Assembly (NCBI GenBank): GCA_964516325.1
Contig: CAZFAP010000089.1
Location: 1-19,144 of the forward strand
DNA: 19,144 nt
Direction: 5' to 3'
Source of the DNA: CAZFAP01 sp964516325
Lineage (GTDB): Bacteria > Auribacterota > JABMQX01
Shown here: one piece after another, positions 13,347-19,144 of the stretch
Layout of the letters: every line of letters starts with the position of its first letter
Numbering within the stretch: the first letter of the stretch is position 1
Program-made: the position numbers and the translations under genes
Notes under the pieces: generated by a model
Databases searched by the model: none
What the model was told of the DNA's origin: nothing
What the model saw: the letters and a program-made list of their open reading frames with translations, nothing else

Positions 13347-15146
13347 TTACGGCAGGTCCGCATATTCGCACCCCATGTTCACCCCGTTCAGCCCGGCGCC
13401 GAGGCAGGGGGAAAGGTCCTGGAGGCGGAAATTGTTCGCGTCGGGATCAAGGAAGAGCGGGTCGTCGTTGATGTTGCCTTCGCCGGGATAAGGCTCCACA
13501 CCCTGCACGTCGGAGTAAGTGATGCTTATGTCCTCGAGCGGGTAATCGGTTTTGACCGCCTCCTCGTGCCCCCAGAGAATGCAGTTCGTTATGTAGTATT
13601 TGATGACAGCGTCGGGGTCGTTGTATTTGTTCCTCGATTGAATGCTGACGCGGTTTTTGACGATGGTCGTCCGATCCACATAGACGTCCGTGCTGTCGCC
13701 CTTGGCGGAGATGCCGTAATCGTTGTCGAGGATGAGGCAGTTCTTGATATGGGGCGCACCGTAGAAGACGCTGATGCCTTTGTCGAGGAAACCGTGAATG
13801 ATGCAGTTCTCAATCAGCGGCGTGGAGCTGAGGGTGTCAATACCATCGTCGCCCCCGACGGCAAAGATGCTGTTCGTGACGGACATGTTCCCCTGACCGT
13901 GGAGGTAAAGCGGATCGTTGTCCGCGACGTCGCCGCCCATAGGCATCTCGGTGAAATAACATCGGTCAATGGCGATGTCCACGTCCACCACTTCCATCCC
14001 CATCTCGGAGCGAGTAAAGAGGCAGTGCTTGAACGTTAAATCGCCGCCGCTGGCGTAGAGACCTTTTCCGTAGTTGTCCATGAAATTGCAGTGGTCGAAT
14101 TCGATGTCGGCGTCGCTGACGCGGATGACGGGTCCCTTGCCGGTGTGACCCGCGCCGGGCGAGTCGCCCCCGCGAATGAAGAAGACGCCCCGGTAGGTGG
14201 ATTTCGTGGAAGGATGGTCGTGATGGATTTCGCCCCACGGGCTCTGCGGGTCGGCGGCGGCGAAGAGAACCGGATGCTCGACGGTGCCGAGGCATTCGAC
14301 CGTGCCGCGGACAAAGATTGATTTCTTCGGGTCGAGCAGGATGATTGTGTCGGGATAGATTCTTACAGTCTTTCCGGCCGGGAGGGTCACATTGTCGGTT
14401 ACGTGGATAATGCCCTCACCCGGCGTCCATGTGGTGAGCGGCTGCGAAAGCTGTCCGGCGACCGGAGTCTCCGCGAGCGGGAGCGCGAGGACCTGCAACG
14501 TCTTGGCGGCGAGTGCTCCTCCGTAGCTTGCCTCGATGACCAGGTCGCCCTCACTTTCGACGGTTAGCAGGCCGCTCGCCATTCCGTTGTGAAGGGGGAG
14601 GTTTGGCGGGGAGAACGACGGGCCATCCTCTCTCGTCAGCAATTCGACCTCTCCGTCCCAGACCTCCCAGTCCACCGTGCCATCAGTCCTCATCACTTCG
14701 ACGCGCGCTGGCGTTGGGAAGCCATTGATAAAGCGGCTCGGCGCCATGATCCGCAGCCGCGGAAATTCCTGAAGTTCCTCCAGGCTTGTTCGGAAGAAAC
14801 CCGTTCGGGAGAGCGGAGAAACCAGGGAATACTGGGTCTCGGGGGAAACGGTGGAGGCGCCGTCCAGCGGCTCCCACTGCTGGTCGCCGTTCAGGGTCAG
14901 CAAGGCCGTCCTCTGAAAGCCGGGGCAAAGCCACTTCACCATGAGCTGGTTCTCAACACGGACGATGGAGATGTTGTCCTCCGTCGGAAGTTGGGAGAGA
15001 GGGTTTCCCGAAGACGGCTGGCCCGATGCCGGTGCATGGGAGAAAACCAGCAGCAAAAGTGCAGCGATTGGCGTGCAAGATGCGAGCCAGCGAAAGGCTC
15101 GCTTCCGAGTCAAGGCAGGTTGTCGAAAACCGAATAGCGTTCTCAC
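13347..15146 (-). CDS. Secreted right-handed parallel beta-helix protein
   Basis: This is a 599-residue exported protein. A signal peptide occupies about residues 1-42 (a long basic N-region, core IAALLLLVFSHA, cleavage near ASG-QP). Residues 50-250 form a beta-rich N-terminal part with no family I recognise. From about 255 onward come successive beta-helix coils typical of pectate-lyase-like/PbH1 repeats: FVRGTVECLGTVEHPVLF, then repeated patterns such as IEFDHCNFMDN, LTFKHCLFTRS, IAIDRCYFTE, MSVTNSIFAV and PLIENCIIHGF. The end, with DDPLFLDPDANNFRL and SPCLGAG, is a common terminal motif of such proteins in Planctomycetes and Verrucomicrobia. The GTG at 15146 has GGAGAG about five bases upstream. 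Polysaccharide binding or lysis, or surface adhesion, is possible; no catalytic residues can be assigned. Confidence 0.88.
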   Translation of the reverse strand: MRTLFGFRQPALTRKRAFRWLASCTPIAALLLLVFSHAPASGQPSSGNPLSQLPTEDNISIVRVENQLMVKWLCPGFQRTALLTLNGDQQWEPLDGASTVSPETQYSLVSPLSRTGFFRTSLEELQEFPRLRIMAPSRFINGFPTPARVEVMRTDGTVDWEVWDGEVELLTREDGPSFSPPNLPLHNGMASGLLTVESEGDLVIEASYGGALAAKTLQVLALPLAETPVAGQLSQPLTTWTPGEGIIHVTDNVTLPAGKTVRIYPDTIILLDPKKSIFVRGTVECLGTVEHPVLFAAADPQSPWGEIHHDHPSTKSTYRGVFFIRGGDSPGAGHTGKGPVIRVSDADIEFDHCNFMDNYGKGLYASGGDLTFKHCLFTRSEMGMEVVDVDIAIDRCYFTEMPMGGDVADNDPLYLHGQGNMSVTNSIFAVGGDDGIDTLSSTPLIENCIIHGFLDKGISVFYGAPHIKNCLILDNDYGISAKGDSTDVYVDRTTIVKNRVSIQSRNKYNDPDAVIKYYITNCILWGHEEAVKTDYPLEDISITYSDVQGVEPYPGEGNINDDPLFLDPDANNFRLQDLSPCLGAGLNGVNMGCEYADLP

Positions 15147-15241
15147 TCTTCTCTCCAGTAGTGTTCCCCCTCACCCATGTATTAAACCACAAATTCCGGA
15201 AAGATGCCAGACCAAAACACAGCGATTCCGGCAGTTTCGGT

Positions 15242-15270
15242 TTGGAATTGTTCAGGCAGATTGCTATCAT
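15242..15270 (+). promoter_or_regulatory. Promoter of the bioB operon
   Basis: TTGGAA (15242-15247) and TATCAT (15265-15270) are separated by exactly 17 bases. The -35 matches four and the -10 five of six consensus positions. Transcription would begin near 15277, about 40 bases before the TTG start codon of bioB. The inverted repeat at 15248-15279 covers the spacer, the -10 and the start site. Confidence 0.5.
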
Positions 15271-15279
15271 AGTTAACAA
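15248..15279 (+). promoter_or_regulatory. Candidate BirA operator upstream of bioB
   Basis: The half-sites TTGTTCAGG (15248-15256) and AGTTAACAA (15271-15279) are separated by 14 bases. Read inward, the right half is TTGTTAACT, eight of nine positions of the TTGTTAACC-type half-site known for biotin repressor BirA; the left half matches six of nine. A 14-16 base spacing is the known BirA arrangement. The site overlaps the promoter, as expected for repression when biotinyl-AMP is abundant. The repressor gene itself is not in the window. Confidence 0.5.
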
Positions 15280-15315
15280 TTTGCGGAATCAATCACGGCG
15301 CACCGGAGGTAAGCT

Positions 15316-16287
15316 TTGGAACGGTTTCCCGGGCTTGTAGAAAGGCTGATCCGCGGCGGACTCCTCTCGAAGGAGGAGGCGATGACGCTCTGCGCGCAGG
15401 ATGTGGAGCTGCTCGAGTTGATGTGGGCCGGGAATAGGGTGCGAGAGCGTTTTTTTGGGCGCAGGGTGTCGTTTTGTTCGATCATCAACGCGAAGTCGGG
15501 GAGGTGTCCGAGCGACTGCGTTTTCTGTGCGCAATCGGCGAGGCACAAGACCGAAGTTAACGTTTATCCGATGATGCCGAGGGCGGAGCTTTTGCAGGCG
15601 ATGAAGCGGGCGGCGCGGGAAGGAGCTGCGCATGTCGGCATCGTGACGAGCGGGGTGAAGGCGCCGGATGGCAAGGATTTTGAGACGGTGCTTGAATGTG
15701 CGCGAGAAGCATCGCAGTGGGGCAACGTCGAAATCTGTTGTTCCTTGGGGCAGGTTGACGAAGAGAAGGCACGGATGCTGAAGGAAGCTGGTGTTGTGAG
15801 GTATCACCACAACCTGGAGACCTCGTCGAGCTTTTACCGGAACGTCTCGAAGATGATCAATTATGAAGATAAGGTTGCGACGGTGCGGGCGGCAAAGAGC
15901 GCTGGATTGGAGACGTGCTGCGGGGGGATTTTCGGGCTGGGAGAGAACTGGGAGGACCGAGTGGAGCTGGCGATGACGGTTCGGGAACTCAGCGTGGACT
16001 CGGTGCCGCTGAATTTTTTGAATCCGATTCAGGGAACGCCGGCGGGAGACAGGGCGCCTCTGAGTCCACATGAGGCGCTGCGGATCATCGCCCTGTTTCG
16101 GCTGATCCTTCCGGATAAGACGATCAAGGTGTGCGGCGGGCGCGAGTTTGTCCTGCGGGACATGCAGAGCTGGATGTATCATGCAGGAGCGAATGGCGCC
16201 ATCCTCGGGAATTATCTGGCGACGACGGGACGACCGGCGGCGGAGGACCTGCGGATGATTGAGGACCTGGGCCTGGAGGCGACGTGA
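15316..16287 (+). CDS. bioB: Biotin synthase, probable Type II
   Basis: This 323-residue radical-SAM enzyme inserts sulfur into dethiobiotin, the last step of biotin synthesis. The cluster motif CPSDCVFC supplies Cys64, Cys68 and Cys71. YHHNLETS (163-170) and GGIFGLGE (203-210) are family signatures. The start is a TTG preceded by a perfect GGAGGT five bases upstream. Of the four ligands of the E. coli [2Fe-2S] auxiliary cluster, Cys128 and Cys188 correspond to Cys141 and Cys201. Cys97 aligns with Gly108, and Arg260 with Lys271. Extra cysteines occur next to these positions: Cys142, Cys202 and Cys273 (VCGGRE). This fits my recollection of Type II biotin synthases, which carry a [4Fe-5S] cluster in anaerobes. 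It is the first gene of an apparent operon; no other bio genes are in the window. Confidence 0.96.
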   Translation: MERFPGLVERLIRGGLLSKEEAMTLCAQDVELLELMWAGNRVRERFFGRRVSFCSIINAKSGRCPSDCVFCAQSARHKTEVNVYPMMPRAELLQAMKRAAREGAAHVGIVTSGVKAPDGKDFETVLECAREASQWGNVEICCSLGQVDEEKARMLKEAGVVRYHHNLETSSSFYRNVSKMINYEDKVATVRAAKSAGLETCCGGIFGLGENWEDRVELAMTVRELSVDSVPLNFLNPIQGTPAGDRAPLSPHEALRIIALFRLILPDKTIKVCGGREFVLRDMQSWMYHAGANGAILGNYLATTGRPAAEDLRMIEDLGLEAT

Positions 16288-16294
16288 GGCGGTG

Positions 16295-17041
16295 ATGGGC
16301 GGTTGGACGGCGATTGTGACAGGAGCTTCGCGTGGGCTGGGGGAAGCGATTGCGCTGGCGTTCGCGCGAGAGGATGCCAAGGTTGCGCTGGTTTGTCGGA
16401 GGAGTTATGACGCGGCCTGCGAGGTAGCCCGGCAGATCGAGAGCGAAGGCGGGGTCGCATGGGCGTATCAGTGCGACGTTGCGGATAGTGAGACGGCCAA
16501 ACAGACTGTTAAGCATATTTATCAGAGGGCGGGCTCCGTCGAGGTTCTCGTGAATAATGCGGGTTTGGCTCGGTCATCGCTGCTTCTAAAGACGGACGAA
16601 GCGACGTGGGATGAAGTTGTCGCGACGAACCTGACTGGTGCGTTCAATTTTACGAGGGCGGTCTTGCCGTTCATGCTCCGGCAGGGGAAAGGGCACATAG
16701 TCAATGTTGGCTCGCTGTCAGCAATGCGCGGGATGGCGGGGGCGGTCGCGTACTGCGCGTCAAAAGCTGGCGTGATCGGCTTGACGCTCTCGACGGCGAG
16801 AGAGTACGGTCGTAAGCGAATCGCGGTCAACGCGATTCTGCCCGGATACATGCCGACGGAAATGGGAAACGCGATGTCTCGGACGGCGAGAGAGGAAATC
16901 CTCTCGGAGAACGTTCTCGGAAGAGGCTCGACGATTGAGGAGATTGCTCTGTTCGTCGTCCGGCTGGTGCAAATGGAGGGCGTGTCGGGGCAGGTGTTCA
17001 ATCTCGATAGCCGCCCGTGGCGACAGGCGGAGACAGGTTGA
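16295..17041 (+). CDS. FabG-like 3-oxoacyl-ACP reductase (SDR family)
   Basis: This is a 248-residue classical short-chain dehydrogenase, the size of FabG. The nucleotide motif TGASRGLG is at 9-16, NNAG at 87-90, and the catalytic set Asn112, Ser140, Tyr153 and Lys157 has FabG spacing. Arg35-Arg36 after the second strand (LVCRRS) favours NADPH. It would reduce a 3-oxoacyl thioester on ACP. The start is the ATG at 16295, with GAGG five bases upstream; it follows bioB by seven bases, so co-transcription is very likely. The C-terminus ends VFNLDSRPW instead of the usual NVDGGM, so it is a diverged paralog rather than an ordinary housekeeping FabG. A dedicated role in pimeloyl synthesis is inferred from position only. 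Confidence 0.88.
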   Translation: MGGWTAIVTGASRGLGEAIALAFAREDAKVALVCRRSYDAACEVARQIESEGGVAWAYQCDVADSETAKQTVKHIYQRAGSVEVLVNNAGLARSSLLLKTDEATWDEVVATNLTGAFNFTRAVLPFMLRQGKGHIVNVGSLSAMRGMAGAVAYCASKAGVIGLTLSTAREYGRKRIAVNAILPGYMPTEMGNAMSRTAREEILSENVLGRGSTIEEIALFVVRLVQMEGVSGQVFNLDSRPWRQAETG

Positions 17042-17112
17042 CCGCGGACAGCGCAGAGGATTGGACGGTCGGGGGATTTCCGAGTCTCCGCGCTCTCCGC
17101 GTGCTCTGCGGT
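17041..17112. repeat. Copy 2 of the CTCTGCG..TGCGGT repeat, imperfect inverted element
   Basis: The gap between the reductase and ketosynthase genes holds a left arm ACCGCGGACAGCGCAGAG (17041-17058) and a right arm CTCTCCGCGTGCTCTGCGGT (17093-17112), partly complementary. The right arm resembles the unit upstream of mnmA. The element begins inside the stop codon region of the reductase gene and ends 14 bases before the ketosynthase ATG. Confidence 0.5.
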
Positions 17113-17126
17113 GAAGAAAGACGGGC

Positions 17127-18341
17127 ATGCGAGAGACAAAGCGAGTGGTTGTAACAGGAATTGGAGTGGTTACGGCTCTCGGGAGCCGCGTCGCGGAAAT
17201 GTGGCCGAAGATTGCCGCAGGAGTCAGCGGAGTCCGGCGGCTGGACGGTGATTCGCTTTGTGTGCCGCTCGGCGCCTCGCCCGACTACAATGCTATTGCA
17301 AAGTTCGACCACATGGACCCCTGCTCCGGGTTGGCTCTTCTCGCCGCAGAGGAGGCTCTGCGAGACTCCCGTCTCTCGGAGGAGGCAATCCGCGGCATGG
17401 ATGTCGTGTTTGGGACAAGTAAAGGAGGGCTCAGGAGTTTCGAGATGGCAAGCCAGCGCTTCCTGGAAAGGGGTGCGGATGCCCTGCCGGATTCCTTTTT
17501 GCCCAACTTCACGACGAATGCGGCATGCGATCGGATACGGAGTCATTTCGGCTGCGGAGGGGTCGGGCTGAACTTCGTCTCTGCATGCGCCACAGGCACG
17601 CACTCCATCATCATGGCGGTGAGGCGGGTCGCGAGCGGCAAGTCAAACATCGTTCTTGCTGGGAGCAGCGAAGCGTCGCTCACTCCGCTAATCAGCGCGG
17701 CATTTGACAGAATGGGCGTTCTCTCGCACAGGACGCACGCCCCGTCGGCTGCAATGAGACCGTACGACGCTGAGCGAGACGGCTTTGTGATTGGCGAAGG
17801 GAGCGGGGCGCTCGTTCTGGAATCGCTCGAATCGGCTCGGGCGAGAGGGGCGAGAGTCCGCGCGGAGATTACCGGCTGGGCGTTCGGCTGCGAAGCCTAT
17901 CATCTCGCCTCGATGGACCCGAGTGGGGAGAGCGTCGCCTCGACCATCCGCCGCGCTTTGGAAACAGCACAGTTGACTGCCGGCGACCTCGACTACATTA
18001 ACAGCCACGGCACCGCCACAAGGCAGAACGACGTTGTCGAAACCAGGGCGTTCAAGCTTGCCCTCGGAAAGAGCGCCTACGAAATTCCCATCAGCTCCAC
18101 GAAACCGATGACCGGGCACCTTCTTGGCGCCACCGGGAGCGTCGAGGCTGTCATCGCAATCCTCGCCATAGAGAACAACTTCGTGCCACCGACGATCAAC
18201 CTCGACGAGCCGGACCCCGAATGCGACCTGAACTACACGCCCCAGGTCGGGCTAAGACGAGAAATCGAGCGCGCCCTCACCCTCAACTACGGCTTCGGCG
18301 GCCAAATCGCCGCAATCGTTTTCAGCAAGTTCCGGCTATGA
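17127..18341 (+). CDS. FabF-like beta-ketoacyl-ACP synthase
   Basis: This is a 404-residue thiolase-fold condensing enzyme of the KAS II type, near the normal length of about 410. The catalytic Cys154 (SACATGTHS), His294 (NSHGTATRQND) and His331 (KPMTGHLLGATG), plus Lys326, have the same spacing as E. coli Cys163, His303, His340 and Lys335. GFVIGEGSGALVLE at 219-232 and LNYGFGGQIAAIVF near the end complete the family pattern. It elongates an acyl-ACP with malonyl-ACP. It lies 85 bases after the reductase gene on the same strand, so it is probably the third gene of the bioB operon. It may serve in building the pimeloyl chain; alternatives are general fatty-acid synthesis or a small polyketide. 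The ATG at 17127 begins the standard RVVVTGIGVVTALG opening. Confidence 0.93.
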   Translation: MRETKRVVVTGIGVVTALGSRVAEMWPKIAAGVSGVRRLDGDSLCVPLGASPDYNAIAKFDHMDPCSGLALLAAEEALRDSRLSEEAIRGMDVVFGTSKGGLRSFEMASQRFLERGADALPDSFLPNFTTNAACDRIRSHFGCGGVGLNFVSACATGTHSIIMAVRRVASGKSNIVLAGSSEASLTPLISAAFDRMGVLSHRTHAPSAAMRPYDAERDGFVIGEGSGALVLESLESARARGARVRAEITGWAFGCEAYHLASMDPSGESVASTIRRALETAQLTAGDLDYINSHGTATRQNDVVETRAFKLALGKSAYEIPISSTKPMTGHLLGATGSVEAVIAILAIENNFVPPTINLDEPDPECDLNYTPQVGLRREIERALTLNYGFGGQIAAIVFSKFRL

Positions 18342-18404
18342 CTGTGCCCTGGCCTCGGTCGAACTCTCGGGCGGCGTTATCGGCGCCGATTCACGAGCTG
18401 GAAG

Positions 18405-19144
18405 CTACTTTGGAGAGGCGCGGGGCTCTGCAACTGCGCCCTCAATCGTTTGGATTATGTTTGCCCACTTCTTCTTCGCCAGGTCCTTGTCCGGAGACCG
18501 AGGTGGGGCCTCGCCATAGAATAAGCAGAATCGGTTGGGCTTTTCGTCCGAACTGAAGCCCACGGCCTTCAAACCGTAGCGGGAAATCGAGTCTGACAAG
18601 AATATCCTAATCGTTTTGAACTCATGATATTCGGCGAGAGTCGGGTGGGAGGAAAGGACCACCGTTGTATGCATCGCGAGAGGGGGGTCCAAAACGAGCT
18701 GTGCCCCCGTGGTGTCTTTGAGATAGCTGTCGGGTTGGGCCTGACCTTCGTAGAACCGATGAGCTGCGTCATCGCCGGAGGTTTCGTAATACGAGGTATT
18801 CGTCAGGGAGAGGAATTCGCTCACCGCCTCCAGCACGCGCTGAGCGCGCATATCCGTCCCGGGAAGTGACCGCTGCGAACCACCGGTGTAACAGACGACC
18901 CTGCTGAGAGATTGCGGCGGTATCAGAGGAGGTCTCACACGGCACTGCTCCGAGGCGTGGATGTCCTCGAGCACCTTCCGAAGCCCTCCTGCCCGGTACA
19001 GCTTCAACTCTCGGAAGCGGTTGTTCCTCGACTGTCCCCAGAAGTATATCTGGCTTCCATCCTTCAGTTCTCCATAATAGATGGCCAAGGAGCGCCCCCG
19101 CCGGAAGTGAAGGATCATTTCCTGGTCCCATTTAATGCCGTATC
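18405..19144 (-). CDS. Unrecognised protein, probably 5'-truncated by the window edge
   Basis: This leftward frame ends at a TAG (18405-18407) and stays open to the window edge. An ATG at 19118 gives 237 residues, but the sequence before it reads as plausible protein (YGIKWDQE) with no stop, so the true start may be outside. I recognise no family. The part between about 75 and 110 of the 237 (CYTGGSQRSLPGTDMRAQRV) and the C-terminal stretch with IRIFLSDSISRYGLKAVGF look folded. The tail is charged (PDKDLAKKKW). There is no membrane segment and no obvious signal peptide in the visible part. It converges on the ketosynthase gene with 63 bases between them. Confidence 0.65.
   Translation of the reverse strand, partial: YGIKWDQEMILHFRRGRSLAIYYGELKDGSQIYFWGQSRNNRFRELKLYRAGGLRKVLEDIHASEQCRVRPPLIPPQSLSRVVCYTGGSQRSLPGTDMRAQRVLEAVSEFLSLTNTSYYETSGDDAAHRFYEGQAQPDSYLKDTTGAQLVLDPPLAMHTTVVLSSHPTLAEYHEFKTIRIFLSDSISRYGLKAVGFSSDEKPNRFCLFYGEAPPRSPDKDLAKKKWANIIQTIEGAVAEPRASPK

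Noticed and set aside
12423..14039. A 538-codon open frame on the plus strand
   Set aside because: It lies opposite both mnmA and the beta-helix gene, whose products are recognised along their full length. High GC and strand bias of codon positions explain a long antisense frame.
15289..16380. A 363-codon open frame on the minus strand
   Set aside because: It is fully antisense to biotin synthase and the start of the reductase, which have complete catalytic motifs. Its product is rich in Arg, Pro and His like a shadow frame.
18338..18556. A short plus-strand frame whose ATG overlaps the ketosynthase stop
   Set aside because: The ATGA overlap looked like coupling, but most of the frame is antisense to the 237-residue protein and its product is low-complexity.
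1..19144. tRNA genes, CRISPR arrays and transposase genes
   Set aside because: No cloverleaf with conserved T-arm and no regularly spaced direct repeats were found. None of the long frames has transposase or integrase motifs.

Overview
The window comes from a fairly GC-rich bacterial genome. Genes are tightly packed on both strands, and alternative starts (GTG, TTG) are frequent. Several traits resemble uncultivated members of the Planctomycetota/Verrucomicrobiota/Hydrogenedentota range: large secreted beta-helix proteins, an ECF sigma factor with an oversized anti-sigma partner, small palindromic intergenic repeats, and a C-terminal tail of the RFFR type. That placement is an inference and weak. 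The biotin synthase has the ligand pattern I associate with the oxygen-sensitive Type II enzymes of anaerobes, so an anaerobic lifestyle is plausible.

Layout. 1-170: the end of a rightward gene and its terminator. 163-2636 (minus): an ECF sigma factor followed by a 579-residue membrane anti-sigma factor. 2958-3367 (plus): a small glycine-zipper lipoprotein with a C-terminal zinc ribbon, then a clear terminator. 3539-9354 (minus): a five-gene sugar cluster transcribed in the order substrate-binding lipoprotein, double ATPase, permease, sugar isomerase/epimerase and MFS transporter. 9505-10548 (plus): a zinc alcohol/polyol dehydrogenase diverging from that cluster. 10725-12014 (plus): a secreted protein of unknown function. 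12222-15146 (minus): a secreted right-handed beta-helix protein and the tRNA thiolase MnmA. 15316-18341 (plus): biotin synthase, a FabG-like reductase and a FabF-like ketosynthase. 18405-19144 (minus): an unrecognised protein, probably cut by the window edge. No tRNA, rRNA, CRISPR array or intact insertion sequence was seen.

How the genes may work together. The ABC transporter would import a monosaccharide or polyol. The dehydrogenase and the isomerase/epimerase would start its oxidation and isomerisation. No sugar kinase or dedicated regulator is present. The bioB-fabG-fabF run probably forms one operon. Its promoter is overlapped by a 32-base inverted repeat resembling a BirA operator, so the two fatty-acid-type enzymes may be dedicated to making the pimeloyl precursor of biotin.

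The most notable observation is that the sugar-binding lipoprotein appears to be a natural circular permutation of the RbsB family. The lobe that is normally second comes directly after the signal peptide, and the normally first lobe forms the C-terminus. Ligand-pocket residues are kept in both lobes. Second is the biotin synthase, which lacks two of the four E. coli-type auxiliary-cluster ligands and carries extra cysteines. Third is the candidate BirA operator in front of it.
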